Source: Paragorgia papillata (Eukaryota; Cnidaria; Anthozoa; Scleralcyonacea; Coralliidae). From it: DNA of 64,000 nucleotides. Both the position numbers and the translations under genes were made by a program. The stretch is from the NCBI GenBank assembly GCA_035771165.1, contig JAWNZC010000025.1:1096501-1160500 (forward strand), read 5' to 3'. Of the stretch, positions 1 through 12,144 are shown piece by piece; position 1 is the first letter of the stretch, and each line of letters begins with the position of its first letter. Below the pieces are notes generated by a model that did no database searches, was not told the origin of the DNA, and saw nothing but the letters and a program-made list of their open reading frames with translations.

Positions 1-1461
1 CCGGCCAGACCCAGCCTATAATAAAATTTAATATTTAATAATTTTAATAATTTAATATTAACTATTTAATATTAATTATTTAATATTAATTATTTAATAT
101 TAGTATATCACAAACTCCAAGACAGGGAAATTTCAGCCAATGCTCATTTCAGGAAGAATTACTGAGGAATTACCTTAACCACATAATTTGTGTATCTAAG
201 GCATGGAATTATAACCCACGTTGGGAAATTTGGAAATATATATACATACACACACAGCACTGTGTGTGCAGTTATTATGTCAGTACTCATGTATATGTTT
301 AAGTTTATAATTATTCTTGTATTCCTGACAATAGAAAATGACTCTTTAGGAATCCCTTGAAATTTAGTATTGGGTTGTTTGTCTGTAAAAATGGGTGCTT
401 CAACTTCAAAGATGATTACAGCTTTCAAGGAGCACCTATTGTTTGTCCCTCAGTTTTGCTTCACTGGGACATTCTTCATCAACATTATTAAAATTACTAT
501 AAACTTCAAGTAAACAACAATTTTTTTAAAAAATTAGGAAAAATAGAAAATAGGATTAGATTATTAAAATTATTAATACTTGTACAGTGGATAGATTCAG
601 ATACAGTACACATTTGAAACAAATACAACGATATATTTTATTAAAGGCACCAATATATGAATAATCAACTATCAAATAAGTAATGTGTCAATGTCTTCAG
701 TGTATTTTTGACTTCTCCCCTGTATGTGGGATGCAGCAAAATAAAAGATGAATTGTGAGTGCAAACCACCTGGCTTTTAGCCAGGATTTTAAAACTGGCT
801 GTGGTGGAATTTGGAGGCGAGGAGTTTGGAACAAGTGAGCATGTCAAACTTATTGAAGAGCAATTTTATTAAACAACGTTGGTTGCTACTTCATGTTAGA
901 GCCACATAATGGTTTACAAATACATATACGTGGTTAAATATATAAAAACTGAGATTTGTAAAATAAAAGTGGATTGGAGAATTTACGATCGGCACTACAA
1001 TCAATCATCACATCTGCATGTTCTTGACAAAAATAATAACCGAAACCTATGCAATAGCTGAAGTAAACAGCAGCTAACAGAAATCTAGAGACATCAGAAA
1101 GGGAGAAATCTGTAAGTTGTTGCTTGAGGAAAATATTTTGCTTAGGCCATCCATGGCTGTCCATACAAAAAGTGGTCATCCAAAAACCTGATATTTCAAA
1201 AGTGGCCATCCATAGGATGGCTGGACAGCCACCTGGCTAAAAGCCTGCTGCAAACTTTGCACCAAACAGCCATTTGTAGAGCACCTCTTAAAAAGGTTTG
1301 TAGTTTGTACTGTACTTGAAACAACAACAATGGCATCTTCAATTCTTCAGTTCTACATCCCTGGATGTCCTCTTTACACCAAAATTTGAAGGTTCTCATT
1401 TCATCCTGTCAATGTCCAGGTTTTTTATAAAATCTCCAGGTTTTTGAGCTTCCTTTTACAG
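1..1461. other. AT-rich intergenic DNA, no gene seen
   Basis: No open frame here looks like a known protein and no splice-bounded exon was found on either strand. Positions 25-110 are a degenerate TTAATATTTAAT tandem tract. The short open frames are of chance length for DNA this AT-rich. Confidence 0.6.
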
Positions 1462-1778
1462 TCAAACTGGATGTTCTTTCCCACGCAACCTTGCAATATT
1501 GATAGCAACATTGTAATGTTGACTTGCAAATGGTACACAGCGACTCCTTGGCAAGTTGCTAAAAATTCACATTTTAAATATCACACTTCACATCATATGT
1601 AATTTTATTGAAAGTTAGAACTAACTCTAAGTAAATTTCATGTTATGTGAGGTTTGATATTTAAAATGTGAATTTTTAGCAACTTGCCAAGGAGTTGACG
1701 TGTATCGTTTGCAAGTCAATATTGCAATGTTGCTGTCAATATTGCAAGGTCATGCGGTAAAGAACATCTGGTTTGAAT
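1462..1778. mobile_element. Palindromic MITE-like element
   Basis: Two arms of about 130 bp are near-perfect reverse complements around a loop at about 1591-1645. Both arms carry the motif TTGCTAAAAATTCACATTTT or its complement, and the outer ends read TCAAACTGGATGTTCTTT against AAAGAACATCTGGTTTGA. There is no coding capacity. It is a foldback or MITE-type non-autonomous DNA element; the family was not assigned. Confidence 0.7.
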
Positions 1779-1895
1779 GTAAAAATCTCCAGATTTCTAG
1801 TTCCTACAGATTGAGAGGTCACTAACTTTGCAATTTCCCAACTAACTTTGCAACTTCTCCAAGTCCAAGCAATAAAACTGTAAGGAATGCATATA

Positions 1896-2393
1896 CAGTT
1901 GAAGCTCTCGTGAGCGACCACCCTCGGGAACTGTAAAAAGTGGTCGCAACTAGAACTGGTCGCTTACGAGAATTCGTTCTCGTATGCGACCACCCACTGA
2001 AATGGCTGAAGTTGGTCGCTTACGAGAGATTGGACAAGAAAAATACTGCAGCGTTTCTATTCTGGCAACCAGCCAGAAACAGCAATACTCAATCATTGTT
2101 ATGCATTTTATAATCACATTTATTTACTGTATTAAAAGTTATCAAATTGCTTTTTAGCGCAGTGTTGACTGATTGCAAAGGGTCTTTCAAGGGTGGTCGC
2201 TTACAAGAGCTTAAAAACAAAGAAAAAGCTCAGTTTGTGAATCTGAAAGGTGGTCGCGGTCGCTTACGGGAGTGGTCGCTTACGAGAGCTTTTAGCAACA
2301 GAGTTTAATAGGGAATTTAAACGGGGTTTCGTGAGGGTGGTTGCAACTAGAGCTGGTCGCTTACGGGAGTGGTCGCAAGGAGAGCTTCGACTG
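1896..2393. mobile_element. TA-flanked element with CAGT ends (pogo/Tigger-like MITE)
   Basis: The ends are inverted copies: CAGTTGAAGCTCTCGTGAGC on the left and the complement of GGAGAGCTTCGACTG on the right. Each end is bordered by TA. The interior repeats the motif TGGTCGCTTACGAGA many times in both orientations. TA duplication with CAGT ends is typical of Tc1/mariner-pogo elements, so that assignment is inference. The open frame inside it (2250-2447) is repeat sequence. Confidence 0.6.
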
Positions 2394-2633
2394 TACTTGA
2401 ATCCCCTTTCAAGTATAATGACCCCTCTCGTATTAGGGGTGTATTGACTTGAATTGATTGATCCAGGGAGATTCCCAAGACCAAAATAGAATGCGTGCTT
2501 AACATTGATACCATTTGTCCACTGAAAGTCTGAATTAAATGTACTGTTATTATTTATGTTGAGTTTGAGCCTACAGGCTTAGTGTTTCATGCTAGTGTCT
2601 GCTAAAGTGCATTTCACCTACACCAAGAGTTAA

Positions 2634-2858
2634 AGCCCTAATCAAACGAGAACGCAAGTCATCGCAAGTTGGCAGTCATGCTATCTCAGCCAGCCACTCT
2701 GAATAATTTCCTGAAAATATTATATACCGTGACAAAGTTAAAACTTGTTTAAAACACTCATGAAACCTTTATTTTGTTAATTTGGGTGTTCGAACGACCA
2801 CCACAGAAATGTTTGACTGCCAACTTGTGATGACTTGCATTCTCGTTTGCTTAGGGCT
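2634..2858. mobile_element. AAGCCCTAATCAAACGAG-family MITE, copy 1
   Basis: Terminal inverted repeats of about 45 bp start AGCCCTAATCAAACGAGAAC and continue into CGCAAGTCATCGCAAGTTGG. Three further copies lie at 11001-11222, 29706-30116 and 30153-30525. The interior matches the 11-kb copy in inverted order. It is non-coding. Confidence 0.75.
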
Positions 2859-2962
2859 TAAGACCAGCCGATATGGTGAAAGTGAAAGCCATTTGACCTA
2901 TTTTCACTTTCGAGTTTTATAATATTAGTAAACAGTTTTTGCGAGCAACCACAGGTAATGGA

Positions 2963-3361
2963 TAAGACATGCTACTCTGGTTTAAGGTGAAAACCAGTCA
3001 AGTTCTTTAATAACTGAGGTAATTACCACAACTACAACTTTTGTGGATATCTCTTAGAAATAAGATTAAAAAAAATGAGATAAAAAGGAAACTGTATGGG
3101 GTCACCACATAGAGTGGGTATCTCCCCGAAATTATAATCACAAAAGAGTGGGGTCACCACTCAAATATGTGGGTATTTTTCTATAATTATAATTTCAGGG
3201 AGATACCCACTCTATGTGGTGACCCCATATAGTTTCCTTTTTATCTTTTTTTCATCTTATTATTTTATTTAAGAGATATCCACAAAAGACGTGGCAACCT
3301 CAGTTTATAATAGAAAACTTGACTGGTTTACATGTTAATATTAACTAGAGTAGCACGTCTT
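2963..3361. mobile_element. 400-bp long inverted repeat
   Basis: The arms fold about a centre near 3160. The inner arms both contain ATGGGGTCACCACATAGAGT or its complement, and the outer arms read GATAAGACATGCTACTCT against AGAGTAGCACGTCTT. Relatives of the GGGGTCACCAC segment occur at 40960-40980 and 42870-42910. It is a non-coding foldback element. Confidence 0.7.
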
Positions 3362-3958
3362 GTAAAAATATTGTTTACATATATTAAAACTCATTGACCC
3401 ACGCACAATTTATAAGCCGTTCATTGCTAATATACTTCTTTCTATAATAAATATTGTGTTCTACTAAAGGACTCAGCCACAACAGACCAAAGGTCAATTA
3501 TTTGTCAACAGGTGTTACAGGTCGCCAGTGAGTACGCTACAAACACGAAACACACGTTTTTAATGACATACCTATCATTTTCTTTACGACTAAACAACGA
3601 CTTCAATTCCAATAGCCTTTCCTCGCTTCGGTAACAGTAGTTTCCCCATATTTAAGCGACTGAAAGCAAGAAAATTCCCGTGGAAAAGCTAAGAATTGAA
3701 AATTGGAAGCCATGTTGAATTAGGCCAGGAGCAGCGAAGTCCCGCCCACTTCTCTCCATATAAGGAAGTGGTTCGGGACACGTTCCGAACTTGTCCGGAC
3801 TTGCCTTGCATAATTTGACCGGGAATAACCCTTCACACGACCCACTTACCAATTCGACCAATCAGAACCCGTTATCCGCAACAATATGCGTCATATATTC
3901 TCAAAACTTACAAAAAGTATTCAGTGTTTGTTATTGAAACCGCACTACGGTTCCAGCA

Positions 3959-6900
3959 ATGGAGGGGTTTAGACCAGCTACTGTGGATGGCTTTCTGGAA
4001 CATGTGGGCCTTTCTCAGTACGCTGGGCGGCTACGAGATCAGGGTTATGAAAGCCTTGGCGATCTGTTCCTTTTATCGCAGCAGGACTTAGACTCCGTTG
4101 ATATAAAGAATAAAGACGAAACGACGTCGATTCTTTCAGCTGGTAAGATTTAGTGTGCATGAAGCTGGTATACGGGTATATACCCGGACTCCAATTACTT
4201 TGTTGATAACTTATATATAACAGTTATTCATCGCATTTAGATGTTACTGGAAGAATTATCCAGTCAAATTAAACCCTGATTACTGACATAATATTTATAT
4301 AGAAATTTCAAGCAACAGTTGCTCGTAATGCAGACATAAATACTTTGGCAATTAACATATTAATTAATATTGTTTAGCGTTCCCGCCAAACAAAAGTCGC
4401 CAGAGCTAACTCAACTGTATCAAAGAATGCGGATAAGTTACGGCCAGTCATCGGAGTTCACTTTCAGTTCCAAAAACAGCTCAAGGAATATAGCTAATCT
4501 GTTTCGAACAAGTTAGTCTGAGTCGGTTTCAGTTGCGGAATTAAGCAGTTTAATATATCACAAATATAAGGTGTCGCTAAGTAAAATATTATATATATTA
4601 TATATACACGAGATCTACTATATATATATGCATATATCGTATGTATACGATGTATGAACTATGTACGATTCAGTCATGGTGAACTTATCGACTAGAATGG
4701 CCAGTTGAGTATCGTGCATTTACGAAACTAAAAAGAGTACAAATGTATATATATTTCAGTTAATCGAACACGCGGCCAGGTCAATATCGGTTGTCCTTTG
4801 CATGCAGTCAGCCACCCAACTATGGCAAACTCATTTGTTTAGTCCATGTATTATGCATCTACACATCGCTCTAGCAACTTTGAAAGCTTTAAAATAATAA
4901 GGTTGTCAACGTTAAAATGCCTGTGACCATCTCAGGACTTAACGAACCTGTTGTGGCCAGGTTTTGCGCGGCATATCCGCGCAGTTGATTTCAAGAATCG
5001 TAACAGTGAACTATACTAAATATCGATGCTTTACTGCTGTAGAAAATACAAACTGACAATGAACAGCAATTTCACAATTTTTGTTTCCGAAATTAGGAAA
5101 AGCTGATTCTGGCTTTACTTGTCTGATTGGCGACAGATTCTTTTGGCGCAAACCCAACGCCTTGTCTTGTCTCTACCTTAGTAAATGCAAAGACTACCAT
5201 TTTCTTATTAATATACCACTCGTAAGCAACCATCTCTCGAATTAAAAAGCCTTATGCAACTGTCTTCTCGGACAACAAACGTGTTTGCTTGTTTCATTTG
5301 ACGAAAAGCAACACAAAGTAACTCACACTCACACTCGAAACTGAGCAGTTGAGGGCTTTCCTAATTTTATTTTTTCTTTAAATATCTTTTAGTTGACAGC
5401 ATTGATATCAGTTCGTGGTTAACCTACTACGGACTGTCAATATATGAACGACAGTTCAGAGAAAAAAATATAAAATCAGTCGGTACACTGAGGAAAGTTA
5501 TCATCACCGACGACGAACTCGATGAACTCGAGGTGATGGTACCTGGGCATAGGAAAAGACTGAGCATTGCAGGTAAAGACTATATATTTTCAAGCGGTTT
5601 CTATACAGTAATATCAAACTACATTGCATAAATTTAAAGACTTTTCAAAGATATACATATGACATAAGATATAAGAATAGAAGACAATAGACTGTGCAAT
5701 TAATAATATCAATTTACAGTACATAGAAATTTGACCGCAATATAAGGAGCTGCAATTTGGCAACTCGTACATCAGTGCACAGCTTCAATTTTAGCTATTT
5801 TTAAAGGAGCGCAGCATTCAATCTTTATAGCATATAGTACATAGATTCACTAAGATCTTATTTCTGTAAATTTCAGTTAAATTTCAGTATTATATTTATA
5901 ATGACTCAGAGAAAGAAATGATTTTCAGACCCATCTGTAAACCACTTCCATCACCATGCATAGCTATATCTTGATTCATGCAAAGAGGAAACAGTTAGAA
6001 GATCAGAAGAGTATCAAGATAGAGCAAGAGTTTCTTGCTGTAGAAATAATATTAAAGAAATAACATTGAATGCTTTACAAATTTCTATATTGAATCGCGA
6101 TTTGAACATTGCGCTCTTATTTAAGCCAGATGGAAAATGCAAGTCACTGTCTCACTGATCACCACACCATGTTTTATAAATCAGAAAGCCTCATTCCTTA
6201 CATTTTCTATTCGACCAACTGTCGTTAATAAAAATACCTGTATAATGAGTGCATTATAGTATAAGTAGATGGTTTTGCCGTTAGTAAAGTTCCTTCATTT
6301 CTCTTTGATTATTATATACATACATATCTTTTCAAGAATTTAGCAGCTTTCTTCAATTCGCAGTATACGTCTTTATAAAAGCTTTCTATAAGATTGGCAT
6401 TCATTTGTAGTATAAAACCAGGGCATGAATATTAACTTGACATTACTTTAATGTCTCTCTGTATCTAGGTTTGAGTATTCACATGCATAATCACCGAGCA
6501 ATTTCTTGTTTAAACTTTACAGCTAACCAATTGAGCTTTCAGCAACAAGTTGCTCCAAGCGAATCCCAAAGTCAAGCCATGGGCGATCCTCTAGCGTTTG
6601 GATATTGGGCAAGAAACGATTCGATTCCTACGATTGAAAATGATCTTTTGTGGGTCAATTGTAGGATAAAATCGAATAAGCCAGGACATGATTCGGTCGA
6701 TTTAGAGTGCATGGTGGACACTGGGAGTGAGGTCGTCACTTGCAAGGAAGACCTCATAGAACATTTGAATTTAGAATTCTTGAAAACGATTGGCAGCAAG
6801 GGCATCCATACAATGGTGGAGAAGTCTTTATATCGTGGGGTTTTAATCTTGGGGGGAAAGGAAGTTGAAGTCGAGGTAAGTTGCTTTGGTCAGTTACACT

Positions 6901-8868
6901 AATTAACCTGGTCCTATAGTTACATTATTATAAACGTCAGCACTTGCTCTGCTGCATCCTAAAATTGTCAACGAAGTTTGTGTACTGCAGTAATGGTGAC
7001 AATGTTATTGCAGCTGCCATGCATGATGATTATGGATAATCAATTAATCTTTTTCTAAAAGTCCCCTTCTTTTCCAACAACTATAGTCTAAGAACAGCCT
7101 TCTGGCTTTACTATGTTGAACAAATACAATATTGTTGGAACAATAATGACCAAAGTACAACTAATGAATAATTGTTAATTCATAACTAATGTTGTTCAGT
7201 CAATCAGCCATGATTGTCACATTGTAGCAACAACTTGTGCTATCAATCTGGCTGGGTATATTATTATCAAACAACTTGTCAGTGAAACTTTACTGATTTA
7301 CTGCTGACTCCATTTGTTGAGCTAGTTAGTTAGCTAGCTATATAACTACCATGCATGCACCCTTTACAAAATACACTAGCTTGCAGTCCTGTATTCTCAA
7401 TATAGATACATTTTTGAATGTGTATCAGTAATATAAAATTTCTGCCATCTATCTTTAACACTGAAAATAACCCATTCTAAATACTATTTTCAAACCCAAC
7501 TATAATTCAAAGACTCCATGCTTATAGCTTTACTAATAATAACATCATAACATAAAAATTGTATAACTTTAATTCTAACCCTAATTGTAACTCTAATTCT
7601 AATTTCTAATTTCTAATTTCTAATTTCTAATTTCTAATTTCTAATTTCTAATTTCTAATTTCTAATTCTAATTCTAACACACTCCAACTCCCACCTCTGT
7701 ACAAATAACAATTAACTCTAGACTTACAGTATCCCCAACTATTTTCAATTTTTACAACAAGTTCAATCACAGTTCAATAGCTTTAATTACTTGTAAACTG
7801 CTACTACTAATTTACCTAATTAGTCAGGTGCAACTCTAAAGTTTAGCCCAAGTGTTTTGTATTCATTACACTATTTTATATGTACTAGCTCTAACCTAAT
7901 CATTTACTCAAATTCCATTTACTCAAATTCCATTTACTCAAATCCTAATACAATACAATACAATACAATACAATACAATACAATACAATACAATACAATA
8001 CAATACAATACAATACAATACAATACAATACAACACAACACAACACAACACAACACAACACAACACAACACAACACAACACAACACAACACAACACAACA
8101 CAATACAATACAATACAATATATACAATACAATACAACACAATACAACACAACACAACACAACACAACACAATACAATATATACAATACAATACAATACA
8201 ATACAATACAATACAATACAATACAATACAATACAATACAATACAATACAATACAATACAAACAATACAATGCAATGCAATGCAATGCAATGCAATGCAA
8301 TGCAATGCAATGCAATGCAATGCAATGCAATGCAATGCAATGCAATGCAATGCAATGCAATGCAATGCAATGCAATGCAATACTAATGCAATGCAATCCA
8401 ATCCAATGTAATGCAATCCAATGTAATGCAATGCAATGTAATGCAATGCAATGTAATGCAATGCAATGCAATCCAATGTAATGCAATGCAATGCAATCCA
8501 ATGTAATGCAATGCAATCCAATGGAATGCAATGGAATGCAATCCAATGTAATGCAATGCAATCCAATGTAATGTAATCCAATGCAATGCAATGCAATGTT
8601 ACATTGCATTACATTACATTACATTACATTACATTACATTACATTACATTACATTACATTACATTACATTACATTACATTACATTACATTACATTACATT
8701 ACATTACATTACATTACATTACACTAAAATCTTATACAATTCATTCAGAAACTCTTAATGTATACATTTCTTTAGGTAATGCCAGATGAATATAACTCGG
8801 TTGGATGCAATGTTTTCAGGAAATTTAATCATGTCATAAACAACGGGGATCACATTTGGTTTGGTTAA
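3959..8868 (+). CDS. Tandem SAM-domain protein with C-terminal retropepsin-like aspartic protease domain
   Basis: Four exons (3959-4142, 5393-5572, 6469-6875, 8776-8868) join in phase with GT/AG borders to 287 codons and stop TAA. Residues about 7-60 form a SAM domain (VDGFLEHVGLSQYAGRLRDQ). Residues about 64-121 form a second, more divergent SAM domain (ISSWLTYYGLSIYERQF). After a Gln/Ser-rich linker, residues about 180-287 resemble a retropepsin fold: strand LLWVNC, active-site motif MVDTGSE with Asp205-Thr-Gly, a hydrophobic run before GGKEVEVE, and a late VGCNVF where family members have a hydrophobic-Gly segment. The start has a good context (GCAATGG). SAM domains usually mediate oligomerisation. 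Retropepsins act as homodimers, so SAM-driven dimerisation is an attractive inference. No reverse transcriptase or integrase adjoins it, so it looks like a host gene. It is convergent with the adaptin gene. Exon structure is fairly sure; protease activity is inferred. Confidence 0.75.
7599..7672. repeat. Heptanucleotide tandem repeat (TTTCTAA)n
   Basis: About nine head-to-tail copies of a 7-bp unit lie in the last intron of the SAM/protease gene, preceded by degenerate AATTCTAACCC variants. Confidence 0.9.
7949..8725. repeat. Pentanucleotide satellite with drifting unit
   Basis: About 155 consecutive 5-bp units change by single substitutions along the array: ATACA, then ACACA, ATACA again, ATGCA (8269-8400), mixed ATGCA/ATCCA/ATGTA (to 8600), and finally ATTAC (8601-8725). 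Every reading frame on both strands stays open for up to 223 codons only because of the repeat. It ends 50 bp before the last exon of the SAM/protease gene. Confidence 0.95.
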
Positions 8869-8918
8869 CTGGAGGCAAAGTAACAAAGAAGAAAATTAGC
8901 CAAAGTCATTCTTAAGCT

Positions 8919-9003
8919 AGCCTGCGAATACTGCCGCCTCACGTCGGGCGATCGCGGCCGTTTTGCCGCGATCGCCCGAGTGAGGCGGCTGTATTCGCAG
9001 GCT
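8919..9003. repeat. Strong 85-bp hairpin
   Basis: A GC-rich inverted repeat of about 40 bp per arm has outer ends AGCCTGCGAATACTG and GTATTCGCAGGCT and an inner stem GGGCGATCGCGG around CCGTTTTG. There is one unpaired base and one mismatch. It is either a very short foldback element or a structured RNA in the 3' flank of the SAM/protease gene. Confidence 0.7.
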
Positions 9004-9289
9004 ATTCTTAAACTTGTTGATGTTTATCAGTGTTTGGCCAGATGCTTCGAAAGTGGGTCCACAATAGGCTTCTGAAATCCAGTTAGCTAATTCAAACCCG
9101 ACCAATGTCTTCGTTATTTAGAAATCCCAAATCCCGTTGTTCAATCTCCTTATTTCCAGAATCACGACGGCAGCAAAAATTTATAGATTTCGTTTCCCGT
9201 CATTTTTTTGAAATCTCGATCGAATCTCGTCCATTTTTCTCTTGTATACCCCGTTTCTCTTTAGGGATAGCTATAATTGTGGACTCTCT

Positions 9290-10252
9290 CAACATTACCA
9301 GAAATTAATGACAAAATGGAAACCGCTTGAAAGCCTGCCAATTTACATATATTCCTTAGAGGATGCGAATATATTAAAGTGAGAATTCTGCTTATTGAGT
9401 AGCTTGCCAACTATTTGCCGACCTCCTGATCTAAAACAACAACCATTACCCAATCATTCAGTCACCTATTTATTTTCATCAGGTATATCTACGATCCGCC
9501 AAATTGTGTTGAAAATAGTAAACAAATAAGTAGGTCATGCACCACTGGATTGCGGTAGGATTTTGTTTGATACTTTCAAAATCGTCTTTGGTCAAATGTT
9601 CGAGAGTTGATTGAAGAACCTTTATTTTAATTTGCATGTAATAGATTACATATTGACCAAATTGGCTGAAGTTGTAGACCTCTAATTTAACAACTACCCG
9701 ACTTGTAATGACAACAAGACAATGGGCATTTTGAACTCACAGAGGCTCAAACATTGACAAACGATAGCTCGAAAGATATATAGTCATTTGGCATATCGTA
9801 GATATACCTGATTTAAACAAATAAGGAAGTAAATAATTTGAAAATCGCTGTTGCTTAAAAAGCGAGGTTGGCAAATAGTAGGCGAGATACTCAATTAGCA
9901 GAATTTTCATTTTAATATTTCCCTAGGCCTCTATATATTTATTGTTCAAAACTGGATGCCATTTTATACCCTGCGAGCAGAGCCTTCTTTTCCTTATTTC
10001 TTCGCTGAGGGAGAGGAAGAAAAGAAGGCTCTGCTGTATTCGTGACTGGTTTCCATTGCGCATGCATGTCAGTTACTTGGTTACAATCTCGAACCTAGTC
10101 CCAATCAGAGCAGAAATCTTGCCGAAGCCAAACACGAATACAGCAGAGCCTACTTTTCTTCCTCTCTCTCAGCGAAGAAATAAGAAAAAGAAGGCTCTGC
10201 TCGCAGGGTAGCCATTTTATATCATTAAGGTCATCAATTTCTGGTAATGATA
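9290..10252. mobile_element. DNA element with imperfect long inverted ends, split by a younger MITE
   Basis: The left end (ATTACCAGAAATTAATGAC) is the imperfect complement of the right end at 10231-10250. A second pair of arms at about 9346-9430 and 9860-9940 share AATTCTGCTTATTGAG-type sequence. The insertion at 9967-10210 interrupts the right part. No coding region was seen. Confidence 0.5.
9967..10210. mobile_element. Mutator-like MITE with 9-bp target duplication
   Basis: The 244-bp element starts TACCCTGCGAGCAGAGCC and ends with its exact complement. The direct repeat GCCATTTTA flanks it at 9958-9966 and 10211-10219. A 9-bp duplication with long terminal repeats is diagnostic of Mutator-like elements. 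The intact duplication implies a fairly recent insertion. Confidence 0.8.
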
Positions 10253-10624
10253 GTGTGCCAAACACGAAATCGTCAATAACTGCATGCCCAGCATGTTTCT
10301 AATTCGTTCATGGAGAAGAGCTTTCCCGAGTATTTTAAGTTAAATGAAAGAGCGAATATTAAGGCTAAATTCAGCCAAGTTCGTTTTAAATGCTGTTTTC
10401 CATTACGTTTGCTTTGTCCGTGCGGATCGACGGAGCGTGCATACTTGTTCAATTCGCTTTGAAGTTGATCATGAAAATTTCCAACTTTCAAAGCCCGCTC
10501 AGGCAAAGCGGACGTAATGGAAAACGGTCTTTAAGAAAGAAAAAACAAAGTTCGCCTGGTTTCAGAAGTTTTTAGAGGATAAAATAAGAGGAAAAAAAAC
10601 CCTGGTTATATAAGTGGTGGTTAA

Positions 10625-10812
10625 TAGACCTTATTCATAAATGGCCGACGATTTAAAATCCTTTTTTGTGCGTATAAATTAGCCCCTCTGACCCCGTTTT
10701 TTAGAGTAAAGATTCTCTTGAATTTCGCACATGAAAACGAGTTCAGAGGAGCTAATTTATATGCACATAAAAGAATATTAATTCCACGGCATTTATAAAT
10801 ATGGTCTATTGA
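10625..10812. mobile_element. AATAGACC-family MITE, copy 1
   Basis: The inverted ends read AATAGACCTTATTCATAAAT and the complement of ATTTATAAATATGGTCTATT. The arms contain GTGCGTATAAATTAGC and its complement. Relatives are at 11511-11646 and, nested with another element, at 34425-34832. Confidence 0.65.
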
Positions 10813-11000
10813 TCGTGTTGCGCAAATGAATTTGATCAAACCAAGGTCAGAATCTGTCTTGTTTTTGGACGAATACCAATAGCATCTCTTGATTGGCTAC
10901 TAAAAATATCACGTGCATGCAAAGTGCATTGTGATTGGTTTGTTAATCCTTCATGCATGATGCATGGGGCTCCCCTCGACGAGTAAAATAGTCTGGCGTT

Positions 11001-11222
11001 AAGCCCTAATCAAACGAGAACGCAAGTCATCGCAAGTTGGCAGTCAGAATTTCTGTGGCGGTCGTTCAAACTCCCCAAATTAACAAAATAAAGGTTTCAT
11101 GAGTGTTTTAAACAAGTTTTAACTTTGTCACGGTACATAATATATTCGGGAAATTTGATTCAGAGCGGCTGGCTGAGATAGCGTGACTTGCGATGACTTG
11201 CGTTCTCGTTTGATTAGGGCTT
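11001..11222. mobile_element. AAGCCCTAATCAAACGAG-family MITE, copy 2
   Basis: The terminal repeats match copy 1 (2634-2858). The interior, including the segment CATGAGTGTTTTAAACAAG, is also shared in opposite orientation, so the two are true family members. Confidence 0.75.
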
Positions 11223-11510
11223 TAGACAGAAACAAAATTGGCCGAAAGTTGCACAAAATCTCACAATAACGGATTTATATTATATATAAAAACATAAAAG
11301 ATATATTAGAAACCTGCACAGAAGTACGAATGGTCAAAATTAAAGCGAGATTGAAAGGGATTGGAAATGTGACAGGGACGAAAAACAAAAACAGGAGATT
11401 AGTACCAGTTTCAATCAGGTTTTTTCTCCGTCCTTGAAAACTTCTGAAACCAGGTTTGCCGACATCGTGGTGTTACTGTTACCTTGTTGGCAAGAGCAAC
11501 CGAAAACAAC

Positions 11511-11646
11511 AGACCTTATTCAAAAATGGCCGCCGAATTAGAAGTCTTTTATGTGCATATAAATTAGCCCTTATGACCTCGTTTTAAAGTAAAAATTATT
11601 TTGAATTTCACACATGAAAACGAGTTCATATTTTTGAATAAGGTCT
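11511..11646. mobile_element. AATAGACC-family MITE, copy 2 (shortened)
   Basis: The left arm AGACCTTATTCAAAAATGG is complementary to the right end TTTTTGAATAAGGTCT. The central TGCATATAAATTAGCCC segment matches copy 1. Part of the right arm is missing. Confidence 0.6.
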
Positions 11647-11928
11647 ATATAATTTGCAAAAACGTGTTAATATTCAAGTTACGTTAAATCAGAACTATAA
11701 AATAACGCAAAGACGTATTTTCCCATCACCATTAATAATTTTATAACAAATCATAACAGAGATATTTATTTTTAAGAAATTTTAAATGAAATGTTAGTTT
11801 TATTTTTCCAAGGAATTTTATAAATTACGTGTAAATAATACGGAGTGACCGTTTGTTAAGAGTTACACATTCTAAAATTCTGACTAGTTGTTGTGCTAAT
11901 TCTGCTGGGTTGTTTTCCGGCTCTGTGT

Positions 11929-12144
11929 TCATACAAACACTTGCCACAGCAATAGAACATGTAGTCTAAAAAGCATGTTGGACGCCATTACAGTCGCAAC
12001 GGTAACTAAAATAATGTTTATCCAGCTATCTTCCCAAGGATCTGAAAAGAGAAATTTTGGAATGAGCGGCAGTGGTTTGGGAATGAAGCGCATGGTGTTC
12101 ACGTCCGGTTTTGCACCCCTGACATTTTCAGCTTTGGCAGGCAC
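11929..12144 (-). CDS. Possible small membrane protein, unrecognised
   Basis: A 71-codon frame encodes a C-terminal hydrophobic stretch (about residues 42-70, including INIILVTVATVMASNM) that could span a membrane once. A second methionine (residue 18) has a good context. The coding strand also contains a strong acceptor-like tract (TTTCTCTTTTCAG), so part of it could be an exon. I do not recognise the family. There is no visible promoter or partner exon, and a chance frame inside transposon-rich DNA remains the more likely reading. Confidence 0.15.
   Translation of the reverse strand: MPAKAENVRGAKPDVNTMRFIPKPLPLIPKFLFSDPWEDSWINIILVTVATVMASNMLFRLHVLLLWQVFV

Noticed and set aside
7857..8609. 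Long open frames of 140-220 codons on both strands
   Set aside because: They are translations of a pentanucleotide satellite; all frames stay open because the unit lacks stops, and the products are pure five-residue repeats.
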